A stretch of DNA of 47,330 nucleotides from NCBI GenBank assembly GCA_019637635.1, contig JAHBVI010000046.1, positions 1 to 47,330 of the forward strand, in the 5' to 3' direction. The position numbers and the translations under genes are program-made. Of this stretch, positions 1 through 10,300 are shown one piece after another; within the stretch, counting starts at the first letter, position 1; every line of letters begins with the position of its first letter. The stretch comes from Anaerolineae bacterium. GTDB taxonomy: Bacteria > Chloroflexota > Anaerolineae > Promineifilales > Promineifilaceae. The notes beneath the pieces were generated by a model. It made no database searches and was not told the DNA's origin. It was given only the letters and a program-made list of their open reading frames with translations.

Positions 1-1
1 C

Positions 2-352
2 GGCCGCCGCCGTCTCCTGCTCGCCGGATTGACTCAGGACTCCATTGATAACATCAACGCCGCTATCCGTTTACAGCGATTGAAGCTGGCCTTCCTGGCC
101 ATCAGCCCCGGTGGGCAGTGGCAGGTGGTGGGACATCTGGAAGATAACTTGCAGGAGACGTTAACGATGGTGGCGCAACGGCCGTCGCTCACCGCGCCGG
201 AACTGGCCGAAGAGCTGGACCTGGCCCTAAACAGTGCCAACAACCGCCTCAAGCGATTGTACGACTTACACATCATCCGGCGTGAATATGAAGTGTCCGA
301 AAAAGGGCTGCTCTACATCTACTATTTCTGGCAGTGGGAGGAGGCAGAATAA
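2..352 (+). CDS. Winged-helix protein, 5' end outside window
   Basis: The frame is open from the window edge, so this is the C-terminal part (about 116 residues visible) of a longer protein. The visible part includes a helix-turn-helix-like stretch beginning LTAPELAEELDLALNSANNR, then a recognition-helix and wing-like segment ending in YYFWQWEEAE. This pattern is typical of MarR/ArsR-like winged helices, in which the protein binds DNA. A TTG at 29 could also serve as a start, but nothing like a ribosome site precedes it. The stop lies 4 bases before the helicase-nuclease ATG, so the two genes are probably co-transcribed. It may regulate the operon, or it may be the DNA-binding tail of a larger defence protein. 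The sequence does not decide between these. Confidence 0.6.
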   Translation, partial: GRRRLLLAGLTQDSIDNINAAIRLQRLKLAFLAISPGGQWQVVGHLEDNLQETLTMVAQRPSLTAPELAEELDLALNSANNRLKRLYDLHIIRREYEVSEKGLLYIYYFWQWEEAE

Positions 353-356
353 ACAC

Positions 357-3300
357 ATGAATCAAGAAACCGTCCTGACGGCGCCACCAGTCGCAGCCCA
401 TGGCGATCAACCGGAGCCAAACCAATCATCCTATCAGCAATACTATCGGCGCGTCATTGACCAACAATTGTCGGCCAATGACTTTGGCGCTCTCAAACTG
501 GTTGTCGGGCCAACCGGCATGGGCAAAACCAGCGCCATTCCCACCGTCATCGCCCACCTGCGGGCGCAGCCAGTGGAAAAGCGCTGCATCTACACCTCGC
601 ACCGCCACCTGCTCATCGGCGAAATGGTAGATGCGCTGCAAGAACAGGGCATCCCCTTCGTCTACTTGAAAAACAATGAGGAGATGGTCGCCGCCTTTCT
701 CAACTGGCCGGATAGAGGCGACTTCCTGGCCCGGTTGGAAACCTGTGACTTCTTCAAGCTGGCTGGTAGCTCGCGGACGGCCGTCGAAAAACAGATGGAA
801 AGCCTGCGCCAAGAACAGACCAGCTTGCGCCAACTCCAAAACAGCGGCTTCCCCGCCGCTTACGAACAGCAACGGTTGGGCTTTCGGGAGCGCTGCGACT
901 GGCTGCTGAATATTTTCAAAGCGGGGCTGGCGCATAAGGATTTGCCGCCAGACACCCACAAGCGGCTGCTGAGCGACGCCGGTATCTGGCAGTTGTTTCC
1001 CTACGTGGAATTCTTGCATAATCCGGCGCAGCCCGTGCTGCTGGTCACGGTGCAAAAGTTACTGTATGGCTTTTTTAACGGCCGTGCCAACGAACGCCTC
1101 CTCTCCCTGGAAGACCACATCATCTTTCTGGATGAATTCGACATGCAGGAGAAAGAGATGCTCAGCTTTCTCTGCCGCAGCCCGGAAATCCAGAACAGCT
1201 TTGAGTTTGTGCGCCTCTTTTACGAAGAAATGAGCCGCCAGCGGCAGTTAGGTCATTTGGACCCAATTCCGGGCGAACCGGAGCGCCGCACCAAGGCCAA
1301 ACAACAGGTCGGTCAGATCATTGACAAACTACAGGCGGACTGCCAAAAGGAAGGCATCAGTTTCCCCCAAATTCGCCACTTTGTTCTGCGCGAAGGGGAA
1401 TTCCCCAGCAATCATCTGGCGGTGTTCCAATCAGGGGTGCAAATCATGAGCAATCCCTTTTACCTGTGCGAGCGAGGCCAGGTTTGGGAAGTAGTGCGCC
1501 AGTCAGGGCCAGATACAAAGCGCGCCCGGCCATTGATGACCATTATTACACAAACGGCCAACGCCATTCTCGATTTCTTCTCCGAGTTATGGGCTGATGA
1601 ACTAACCCCGGAATGGCATAGCTGGATTGACCAATGCTACGACCAGAAAAACGATAATACGCCGGGACGATACCAGGAAATTATCAGCAATTATGGCTTT
1701 TACCGGCGGCCATCGCGCCTGGCCACCGAACGGCATGACCCGGCCATCGCCGATAGTATTTATTATCAGGGCTACAGCTTTTTCCGGCTGGTGCGTGGCG
1801 CCTTCTTCACTACGCCCGATGAAATTCGCCTGGAACAGAAAAAGCTGACCGTAACGCCAGAATATCTCCTGTGGCGGTTGAGCAACGCCAATTTGGTATT
1901 TGCGCTTTCGGCCACTGGCGACATTAAACGATATATCCAATCTTTTGATATGAACTGGCTGGAACGATACGGCCGTGACCTGCCCATTGACGAACAAGAC
2001 AAAGCGCTGGTGTCCAGCTTGAAGCAACAAAAGGAAGCCAAACGTAACTACCAGGTGGTGCTAAGTGTCGCCAACGAGCTACCCCGGTCTCACGCCCTCT
2101 CATATGCCCTGGATCAATTGGTGCAGGAACAATTTTTCAGTCGGGAAGAGGAAGAAGCCACCGGAGAAGCGGCGATACTGTATCGCCAGCACGCTTTAAA
2201 CCTCTTCCTGGAAACCGCACGCTGGATTGCCCATGAAAGCAACAATCAGGCCCACCTGCTCTTTCTCAACTCGTTCACCTTCATGGAAAAATTGTTCCGA
2301 CCTGACAATGGACTGCCAAAATCATTCTTTGCCAGTTTGCGGCCGTATCTGGCTGTTGATCGTTTGGGTGACGGCCGTTCCCGCGAATACAAGGTGACAA
2401 TGGACGGACGGCCGTGTCAGGTCATCTTCCTGGACGCGGCCAAAGGTCGGGAAATGGAAGACCAAACCTTCCGCCAGGCAGAACCGGATATGCCGCTGGT
2501 TATCGTCACGACCTATCCCACCGCTGCCAACGGCGTCAATCTGAAATGGCACCGGTATGGTCAAGAAAAGGCAACCGGGCCGGGCTATGATTTAGAGGGC
2601 ATCCACCTGCTGGAAGCGCCTCACTTCTACTTCAGCGGAACCGACGGCAGCGACGATGTAGACAAAGAAAAGATGTTCATCTGGCAGGTGTGGAAGCTGT
2701 ACCATAACTTCCAGATTTCCGAGAGCCAGTTCGTCACGGCGCTGCGGGAACTGAACATTGCCGATGTCAATGCCCAATATAAATCTACCCCAGACTACCT
2801 GCTCAATCAGATTGCCGTTTTCCACCAGGCGTTGGGGCGGATTGACCGGCAGTGGCAGCCCATGCCGCCCATTGAGATTCGCCTGGCGGCTGGCCGCTCC
2901 GATGTCCTGGGTATTTTCGAAGAATATCTAACTGCGCCCGGCGCAATCGCCGAAAACCGCCTGGCGCGGGAAGCGTATACCTCCTCGCTCATCCTGGCGC
3001 TATATCAAGAGATAGAGAAGGCATATTTGCGCCGGAGCATTGTCAATCAGCTACAGTACGAATCTTTTGCCGCCACAGAAAAGCGCGCCCGGCAGGTCAC
3101 GGATCGGCTGCTGCAAATGATCAACGGCGTTCGCAGCGGCGCGTATGCGCCGGCCGACGCGCAAAAGGTGATGGACCTGTGGTGGCGTATCCGCGAAGCT
3201 GTCCTGAAACAGGATTACCATTTCCAGTCGGCCATTGAAGTTGTCCATTTACCCAGCGGTCAAACACAGCGCGTCGTCATAGATTTTCGCCGCGACTTCG

Positions 3301-4061
3301 TTCTGGAAACAGCGATTCTACAAGATGGCGATATGCTGCTCATTGATTGGGAGACGCACAAGATTCATCGCCAGCCGAGCCAGGCCACAAAGCGGTACAG
3401 TTTGAACCGGTATTACCGCCATTACGCACAAAATCCGACGATTGCATGGTACTTCCGCACCCACAACTACCGGCTATGTTACGAACCGGCCAATCAGAAC
3501 CTCTTCTTCACGCCTTATATCCAGCAGAACATCCTGGCCGGCGCGGTGGGCGAGGCGGCTTTGAAAGCAGCGCTGCAACAGTTTCATATTCCCCTGGCTC
3601 ATGAGCGCGATTGCCTGCCAACGCTTTTTGAAATCTCTGACATGCAGTTGCAGGGTTTGCCCATTTACCTGGACGCTAAAAATTACAGCCAGTGGACAAC
3701 TCTTTACCGCTTTGCCGCCGGCCCGGAAGACCCGGCCTACGATGAAAAACTGAACGCGGCCGCTTTCCTGACCGCCGCTCAGAAGAAATGGGGCTATCTT
3801 GCGGCCCAAACGGGCAATCAAGATGTGAAGCTGGTATTTATCAACCTGGCAGCAGGTGAAAACCATCCTAACGAAGGGTGGGACGCGCAGTTGAATCCGG
3901 TACGGCCATATCGTTTCCGCGACAGCGCCATCACGATTATCCAAGGGGTCATTGACCTCCAAGATCCTCAGGCGTGGCGGCCGGATTTTGTGGATTGGGT
4001 CAATGATGTCAAAGCGATTTATCACAAAGCAGAAGGAGCTAACGATGGCAACAGTGAGTAA
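357..4061 (+). CDS. SF2 helicase fused to PD-(D/E)XK-type nuclease domain
   Basis: The protein is 1234 residues. The helicase motifs are Walker A GPTGMGKTS (51-59), a DEFD box (259-262), SAT (518-520), motif V TTYPTAANGVNL (718-729) and motif VI QALGRIDR (824-831). This is the order of a superfamily 2 DNA or RNA translocase. The C-terminal part carries GAVGEAAL (Glu1066), then Asp1095, then DAK (1106-1108). That fits a PD-(D/E)XK nuclease core, so the protein probably unwinds and cuts nucleic acid. I chose ATG 357 because GGAGGAGG lies just upstream. An in-frame start at 234 would overlap the previous gene by 119 bases and give a low-complexity leader. The 3' end overlaps the next gene by 17 bases, which implies translational coupling. 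The helicase call is firm. The nuclease call rests on motif spacing only. I do not recognise the exact subfamily. Confidence 0.75.
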   Translation: MNQETVLTAPPVAAHGDQPEPNQSSYQQYYRRVIDQQLSANDFGALKLVVGPTGMGKTSAIPTVIAHLRAQPVEKRCIYTSHRHLLIGEMVDALQEQGIPFVYLKNNEEMVAAFLNWPDRGDFLARLETCDFFKLAGSSRTAVEKQMESLRQEQTSLRQLQNSGFPAAYEQQRLGFRERCDWLLNIFKAGLAHKDLPPDTHKRLLSDAGIWQLFPYVEFLHNPAQPVLLVTVQKLLYGFFNGRANERLLSLEDHIIFLDEFDMQEKEMLSFLCRSPEIQNSFEFVRLFYEEMSRQRQLGHLDPIPGEPERRTKAKQQVGQIIDKLQADCQKEGISFPQIRHFVLREGEFPSNHLAVFQSGVQIMSNPFYLCERGQVWEVVRQSGPDTKRARPLMTIITQTANAILDFFSELWADELTPEWHSWIDQCYDQKNDNTPGRYQEIISNYGFYRRPSRLATERHDPAIADSIYYQGYSFFRLVRGAFFTTPDEIRLEQKKLTVTPEYLLWRLSNANLVFALSATGDIKRYIQSFDMNWLERYGRDLPIDEQDKALVSSLKQQKEAKRNYQVVLSVANELPRSHALSYALDQLVQEQFFSREEEEATGEAAILYRQHALNLFLETARWIAHESNNQAHLLFLNSFTFMEKLFRPDNGLPKSFFASLRPYLAVDRLGDGRSREYKVTMDGRPCQVIFLDAAKGREMEDQTFRQAEPDMPLVIVTTYPTAANGVNLKWHRYGQEKATGPGYDLEGIHLLEAPHFYFSGTDGSDDVDKEKMFIWQVWKLYHNFQISESQFVTALRELNIADVNAQYKSTPDYLLNQIAVFHQALGRIDRQWQPMPPIEIRLAAGRSDVLGIFEEYLTAPGAIAENRLAREAYTSSLILALYQEIEKAYLRRSIVNQLQYESFAATEKRARQVTDRLLQMINGVRSGAYAPADAQKVMDLWWRIREAVLKQDYHFQSAIEVVHLPSGQTQRVVIDFRRDFVLETAILQDGDMLLIDWETHKIHRQPSQATKRYSLNRYYRHYAQNPTIAWYFRTHNYRLCYEPANQNLFFTPYIQQNILAGAVGEAALKAALQQFHIPLAHERDCLPTLFEISDMQLQGLPIYLDAKNYSQWTTLYRFAAGPEDPAYDEKLNAAAFLTAAQKKWGYLAAQTGNQDVKLVFINLAAGENHPNEGWDAQLNPVRPYRFRDSAITIIQGVIDLQDPQAWRPDFVDWVNDVKAIYHKAEGANDGNSE

Positions 4062-6336
4062 GAATAACACCAGAGCAGTCCCCACAACTATTTTGACGAT
4101 TGACCGGGGAGCTATTGATTGGAAACGACTAGGCCAAAACTCTCACATCGTTCGTTATGATGTGCGGCGCAAAGAGTGGGGAGAAAGCGCTTCTAAATAC
4201 TATGGTAGTATGCACAACTGGTACAAGCAAGAAAGTGAGTACCCCTGCTACCTGCACACCTTTGGTCCCCATCTGTACGTCAAATATGACAACGCTGATG
4301 AGGTGGCTGAACTTAAACATGAAGGACGCCCTTTACCCTGGAAAGCGGTCAATGTGCAAGATAAGGAACTGCTGCCGCAGATTTTGAAGTTGCTTCTGGC
4401 CGATTTCTTTCAGGTAGACGGCCGTTTCGTGAGCAACGCCGACTTTTTCCTCTGGGCAACAGCCGACAAGGATTTTGTCACAGGCTTGAAAATCAAGCTA
4501 ACCCATAACTGGCAAGAAGACGAGTTTATCATTTCCGATCAGGCAACGCGGCTACGGAAATTGCGACCATCCGACTTCGACAAAATTAACGATTGGAAGC
4601 GAAAGAACGTGGTTTATTACGGCCGTTTTTACAGAGAAGGCATGGCCATATTCAAGCAGCTCAAGCCTGACCAACTAACAAAGGAACAACTCAAGGAAGG
4701 CATCTACGAACTGTTTGAAGGCAGCCTCGCCAATCGCGCCAGCCTCACCTTTCACTCCACCAAAAGCCTGCGTGCTTTGCAGCAAACCAGGTCCTATCTG
4801 CTCAATCATTTTATCGCCCAATTCATCGCCTATCTGAATGGGTTAGGGTTGCCCTTCGAGCAGAAACGACTGTCTATGCAGCCTATGCACACCATGTCTA
4901 CGTCTGCAATGAAAGAACGCCAACTGCCGCTTGAGCAAAAACCCATCTACATTGTTGATGATCGCCTGAATGCCCTCCGTAGCCCCGATGATTTTGCCGC
5001 CTGCTTTTGTCAGGTCGCTAATGCTGCCACGCCAGACCACGACACACTTTTCGTGGTCAAACCAGAAGACGAAATCGAACCGGGTGATTGGGTGCTGCGC
5101 ATCCAGGATTATGAGAAAGACGACTTTGATTCAGAGACTGGCATCTTGAAGGATTGGCAGGATACCAAAGCCGACTTTTATGCCCGGCATCCTGATGTTG
5201 TCAAACAAACGATGAATGTCAACAATAACAGCAAGAAACGACAAAAAGAGGCGGAACGTCAGAAGTCGCGGGACTGGTCGGCGACCGAGTACCTGGAATA
5301 TGATGTGCCAATGAACGCCGACCTGAAAACTCAGCTCGAAGTCTGCCGCAATCAACTTCTTTTGAAAGACGTGGTCATGTATCCGCAGAATGTTTCGCCG
5401 CGGTTACCGCAAATTCAGATGATGGCCGATATGATGTTCCTGTACCAGGAAGTGTTGGTCTATTTTGACGGCCAGGATTTGCACTTTATGGCCGTTGCCA
5501 ACAACTTTGACGTGGCAGTTGACTTGGTCCGGGCGCACACCGGCTGGGATTTAGAAAATGACGTCCTTATCCCTTCAGCCTATCTACGAAAATATGAGGG
5601 CATGCCTGATGCTAAAGAAATTGACGGAGCAACAAAACGGCCGTTTATCATTAGCCGTGATTTTGTCTGGGAGATTTGGGAAGGAAACGGCCGTGTTCTC
5701 AACGAAGATGCAGTGATTCGAGAACGTCTTGAAGCACTCGAACAGCCAAGACCCATCAAGCAATATTATCCCCCCCAACTGGACAACAACCCGTTGTTTG
5801 ACCGCCAGCAATTGCAGGCGTATACCGAATTTTTAGATCGGGAAGTGAGGCAGTCTACCATCTCCTTTGTTGACCTGAAAACCCAATACGGCAACCACAT
5901 CAAAGACGAACGCGGCACGATATTAGTGGAAAATGGCGGATTTTTCAGCTTACTGGGCATCCACAGAGCTAAAAAATACAGGGAGTATCTAAAAGGGTGG
6001 GTTGGCCTACCATTGGAAAGCGTGCGCGAAGATCACCTCTTCCCGGTATACAAAGGCATTTGGTATGCCCCGGACACTAATCATTATGTAGCTGGCGTCA
6101 AAGACCCCAATACTGAAGAGCAGGAACGCAGTCATACGTTGCGCCGGATTGTCGTCCATCAAGGCGATCAATCACGGGCAGGGGCACAGGTCCAAATAGC
6201 GAAATCATTCTTCCCACTTCTAGAAGTTAACTTTATCCGGCACAAAAATTATACGGTAATGCCCTTCCCATTCAAATTGATTGAAATATGGCAAGGAACA
6301 GAACAGTTCACTTCCGTTGCCAACTTGGCCGATTAA
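4045..6336 (+). CDS. Uncharacterised 763-residue protein coupled to the helicase-nuclease
   Basis: The start is ATG 4045, with AGAAGGAG about 7 bases upstream, inside the end of the helicase gene. I see no signal peptide, membrane segment or nucleotide-binding loop. The N-terminal half is rich in lysine and aromatic residues. A beta-strand-like segment PIYIVDDR lies near residue 300. It is followed by LFVVKPEDEIEPGDWVLRI and a D-x-Y...VVKQTMNVN segment near 385. That last piece recalls the MID/PIWI region of Argonaute-like proteins, where a K-Q pair binds the guide 5' end. I see no clear RNase H catalytic tetrad, so the resemblance is only a hypothesis. Tight coupling with a helicase-nuclease suggests that the two act together on foreign or element nucleic acid. 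Confidence 0.55.
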   Translation: MATVSKNNTRAVPTTILTIDRGAIDWKRLGQNSHIVRYDVRRKEWGESASKYYGSMHNWYKQESEYPCYLHTFGPHLYVKYDNADEVAELKHEGRPLPWKAVNVQDKELLPQILKLLLADFFQVDGRFVSNADFFLWATADKDFVTGLKIKLTHNWQEDEFIISDQATRLRKLRPSDFDKINDWKRKNVVYYGRFYREGMAIFKQLKPDQLTKEQLKEGIYELFEGSLANRASLTFHSTKSLRALQQTRSYLLNHFIAQFIAYLNGLGLPFEQKRLSMQPMHTMSTSAMKERQLPLEQKPIYIVDDRLNALRSPDDFAACFCQVANAATPDHDTLFVVKPEDEIEPGDWVLRIQDYEKDDFDSETGILKDWQDTKADFYARHPDVVKQTMNVNNNSKKRQKEAERQKSRDWSATEYLEYDVPMNADLKTQLEVCRNQLLLKDVVMYPQNVSPRLPQIQMMADMMFLYQEVLVYFDGQDLHFMAVANNFDVAVDLVRAHTGWDLENDVLIPSAYLRKYEGMPDAKEIDGATKRPFIISRDFVWEIWEGNGRVLNEDAVIRERLEALEQPRPIKQYYPPQLDNNPLFDRQQLQAYTEFLDREVRQSTISFVDLKTQYGNHIKDERGTILVENGGFFSLLGIHRAKKYREYLKGWVGLPLESVREDHLFPVYKGIWYAPDTNHYVAGVKDPNTEEQERSHTLRRIVVHQGDQSRAGAQVQIAKSFFPLLEVNFIRHKNYTVMPFPFKLIEIWQGTEQFTSVANLAD

Positions 6337-6491
6337 CTCCGGGCGGGTGCTGATTAACGGCTGCCAGTTCCTTTCACCATTTTGAGCCACAATGACGTAA
6401 ATGATGAGGTGCTATCAGGCACAGATAGCCTTGCTTGCCTGACCATACCCCTGTGAAAGGCGTTCTAGTTACCTGCTTCAACAATAACACG

Positions 6492-6509
6492 GCGTGACAT
6501 TTGTCATGC
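6492..6509. promoter_or_regulatory. TGACA-N2-TGTCA palindrome, putative operator
   Basis: The near-perfect palindrome GCGTGACATTTGTCATGC lies 56 bases before the DUF4417 gene. The same core occurs at 12497-12514 and 17918-17933, both also in promoter-like intergenic regions. It probably binds a dimeric regulator, but no regulator can be assigned. Confidence 0.5.
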
Positions 6510-6564
6510 TCCATTAGCTTACTTCACGATCAACAATACGTCATGACGCAGTGTAAAGGTAAGG

Positions 6565-7317
6565 ATGGTGCAACGGCGAAATCATCAAAAATGGCAATAT
6601 AAGCCCGGTGGTTACGACAGCCTCCATGCCTCACACCTGTTTGCCTCAGATAACCCCTACGGCATTCCCTGCCTGCAACGACAATGCTTGCCCCATCTTC
6701 CTCGTTGGTTAGTGCCCTACCGCACCCGTGTTAGCAGCGTGGAAAAACTGGAAGACGGGGCCGTTCACTTTTTCCTGGAGGATTATCGCTTTGAGAGCGT
6801 CTGGAACCGGCCCACCCATGCTCTGAATGTCTTCGGCCCATACCAGACCGTCCTTACCCCAGATTTTTCCCTCTATCGTGACTGGCCGCTGGTGCTGCAA
6901 CTGTGGAATACGTACCGTTCGCGGTGGTGTGGGGCATTCTGGCAGTCACAGGGCCTGCGCGTCATCCCCACCGTTGCCTGGAGCAGCCATGAATCCTACG
7001 ACTTCTGCTTTGCCGGCATCCCCACCCGCAGTGTCGTGGCGATGGCCACCATCGGCATCCAGTTAGAAAACCCGCTGGAATATCACCTGTTTCTGGCTGG
7101 CTTTACCGAGCTGGTGCAGCGTATCCAGCCGGCCGTCGTGTTGTGTTACGGACCGGCGCCGGCTGCCTGTCATACCCTGGCCGACGTGGTCTGTTATCCT
7201 ACCCGCTGGCAAGGCATCCGCCGGGCACGCCAGCAGGGTATCCAGCGCGGCCTCGTGGAAGGCCAACCAGCCCCTTTGCCACCTCAGGTATTATCGGAGG
7301 CCGCGCATGGGGGGTAG
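6565..7317 (+). CDS. DUF4417-family protein
   Basis: The protein is 250 residues. The central block contains FGPYQTVLTPDFSLYRDWPL and later VIPTVAWSSHESYDFCFAGI, followed by a short alternating hydrophobic strand pattern. I recognise this as the DUF4417 family, which is frequent in phages and integrative elements and whose biochemical role is unknown. It is the first gene of a run of three (DUF4417, polymerase-like, replication-relaxation) joined by 11-base and 4-base overlaps, so it is probably translated together with them. A putative operator palindrome sits upstream at 6492. The start is ATG 6565, preceded by an AAGG-rich ribosome site. Confidence 0.7.
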   Translation: MVQRRNHQKWQYKPGGYDSLHASHLFASDNPYGIPCLQRQCLPHLPRWLVPYRTRVSSVEKLEDGAVHFFLEDYRFESVWNRPTHALNVFGPYQTVLTPDFSLYRDWPLVLQLWNTYRSRWCGAFWQSQGLRVIPTVAWSSHESYDFCFAGIPTRSVVAMATIGIQLENPLEYHLFLAGFTELVQRIQPAVVLCYGPAPAACHTLADVVCYPTRWQGIRRARQQGIQRGLVEGQPAPLPPQVLSEAAHGG

Positions 7318-10300
7318 AGGAGCGAGCAGCGGCAATGGGGCGGTTGCCCCCCACCGCACCCAACACACGGTGCAACTGGTGGTCTCGCCGGGACAGCTGG
7401 CTTTCACCAATGTTTTCCGGGATAAGGCTTATCACCAGCATCGAGAACAGTTGCGAGGCAGCCACGGCCGTCTCCTCAGCCGTCAGGCACTCATCCGGGC
7501 GATAGAAGCCACGTCAGACGGCCGTACCCCCGAAAAACTTCAAGACCTGGCCCACGCCCGGCAAGCGACCATCCGCATGGGCCGGTACGCCGAAACGGTC
7601 AAGCTGGTGGAGGACATGCCGCACGACCTGGTTCTACCGCTCGCCCACAAACCGTTCCTTCATCTGGATAAGGATGGCGGCTCAGACACGGCCGTGACCG
7701 TCACACTCCACTTCGATTACACCGTCATCACCCCCGACGATGAGACGGGTGGCGCCATCCGTTACTATCTTCAGGAGTTCCCCGAGTGGAAAATTGTGGC
7801 CCGGCCGGCGCGAGCCGATGTCAGCCGTTACACCGCTGCGGCCGATACCTTTGGCATGGAAATCCCCACCCTGACCTGGGTGGCCAGCGGCCAGATTCGG
7901 GAGTTGTACATCCCCGGCATCAGCACCGCACAATTCCTGGAACGAACCAGGCTGGGCCTGTTTCTGGAAAAAGGAGCACCCACGGCCGCCAAACGCATCT
8001 CCCGTGCCTTGCGCGACTATCCAGTGATGCAAGGTTTCCCCGCCGAAGCGGTAACCATTCGATACCTGAACCTGAACCCAAAAGGAGCGAAAGTGTTTGA
8101 CGGCGCTGGCCTGGTCAGCCGACGAATGTTGCAGAAAATGGCTCTTTCCCCTGCATTGTCGCCGGAAAAACGACAACACCTGTTGGCGGAACTCCATCAG
8201 ACCCGGCGGGTAGAGTACACCATCCTCACACCTGGCGGCCAGGACAAAGGCCACGCCATCGTCAGCGAAGATCTGCGGGATGAGGACGGCCGTCCCGTAG
8301 ATTTCCTGCTCCCCAAAGACACTAAACGCGATACCCAGGATTGGAGCGGGCAGACGGTCGTTGGTTTTCACTTTGTCCACCACCATGACCAGATGAAACT
8401 GGATGACCAGAGCCTCATCAATCACCACCCCTTCTTTAACCCGGATTATCTGCTGGAGCGGGTGCAGGACAGAGGCCAGGCTTTCCTGAACAGCATCGAG
8501 CGCGGCGATTATGGGGCGATGCACACCATAGACCCATCTACGCCCATCCCCAACCTCATGCGTTGGCCCCTGCGCGAATTCCTGGCCAGCGGCGGTGATT
8601 TCCGCTGGTCGCCTTTCTTGCTGCGCAGTTATATCAACCAACACATCCACACCATCCTCCACCAGGACGACCATGACCACTGGCGCTTACGGCTGCCGGT
8701 GGAAGGGGCACGATATTATATCCAGCCGGCCCTGGTTGGCCGCCGGGCGGGACTGACGAATCTGCACGTGCCGCGCGGCCATATCCAGATTGACCCCTCC
8801 ACCGCCACCGCCTGGGTCAATGAAGAGGATTGGCTGGAACTGTCGGATTCGCCTAAAGGCTTCCACGCTGACGGCCGTAGCGCAGGCATCGCCGACATCC
8901 TGGGTGGAGCCGATAACGATGACGCCGTCTGGTTATATCCCTTCCGCGACCTGGACGCGGCCGGAGAAAGGAAGATTCTCGCCTGGCGCAGCCCCAATGC
9001 ACCGGGTGAATACGTCATCCTCAAACCAACGGCCGCATCCCATGACATTACCTGGGAACGAGCCGATGGTCAGGTTATTAGCTACCCGGAAAGGCACAGC
9101 CACTGGCTGGCCGAACGTGTAGATACCCGTCCCCGGCAAACAGCGAGCCTGGTAGATACTGCCACTGGCGGCGGGATGGGCGAGGGCCAGCCTTACAGCC
9201 TGGCGGCCATGGAATTGGCCGTCGCTCGGGCCACGCACAACGCCGGTACATTGGGGCGGTTTGTCAACCTGCTCATGGTGTACCAGGCCATTGGTCAGGA
9301 AGTGGAGCTACCCGCGCCGCTAGAAGAGGTCATTGACGCCATGAACAAAACGGGGGCCGACCTGGCCCCCATTAACGCCTGGATTGACGACCGGGCGGAC
9401 GACCTGCGCACTCAGGGCACGGCCGTGCCCACCTACCTGCACCATCGCGTCGGCCCCGGTACGGGTGCTAAAGACGGCCGTATCCTTCCCCTGCAAGAGA
9501 CGACGAATCATTGGCTAGACCAGCTCCTGGGTCAGGTGCAGGCCCATGTCCGGGAAATGGAAACACGGCGGGATGAACTAGCCCGCCAGACAACCTTACC
9601 CAACCATGTTCTGGATTATGTCTTTGAGCGGCCAGAAGCTATTGAATTGGGTGCGGCCTATCTCCAACATTACCATGCGGCCTACAGCCAGTTGCGCCGG
9701 GCACGGCCGTCTGGTCTGCGTCCTCCCGATTACGACACCTTACGCCAAACGGCCGAATCCTACCTGAACCAGTTTCCACCGCGTTATCACGAGGATATTT
9801 TGCTGGGCGCGGCCGTCAGCCTATACCTGCGCGAAAACACCGGTTCCGACGCCGCTCTGTGGCTGCCGGGAGAACAAACAGACAAAAGTTTTAAGCCCGG
9901 CATCGGCAATAAGATGATTGCCGCGCTGCGTCGGGTGGGGGTGCTGCATGAGATAACAAACACGCCTGGTCACCGGCTCGCTTACGGGGCTACCTCAGCG
10001 ACAGAAAGACCTTATGAAGTGATCGGCATCCAGGATACCTGGCTGCACTGGCATCAGCATCAGAGTGGGGTGGTAGCTGACGGCCGTCAAATCACCCAAA
10101 AAGAACGGAGACAAGCTAAAGAACACGTCCAGGAGATGGCGCGGGGTTCGCTGCGCGGCATGACCGTTACCGTCGGCCGGGAAGGCCAGGCGTTCGTGGC
10201 TTACACGCCGCACGGCAACCGCCTGGGTACACTACAACTTCGGGAGGGTCAACACTTCACCGACGGGCAGTCTCTTACCATCCGCCACGCCTTGGCTGTA

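Noticed and set aside
234..356. Upstream start for the helicase-nuclease gene
   Set aside because: It would overlap the winged-helix gene by 119 bases and add a Ser/Thr/Lys-rich leader. ATG 357 has a ribosome site and a natural junction.
357..6336. CRISPR-Cas type I effector genes (Cas3-like helicase)
   Set aside because: There is no HD domain, no repeat array anywhere in the window and no Cas5/Cas7-like proteins. The nuclease motif is PD-(D/E)XK-like at the C-terminus.
7682..8680. Long minus-strand open frame (332 residues) opposite the polymerase-like gene
   Set aside because: It lies fully inside the motif-bearing plus-strand gene, has no family features or ribosome site, and its length follows from the GC-rich codon pattern.
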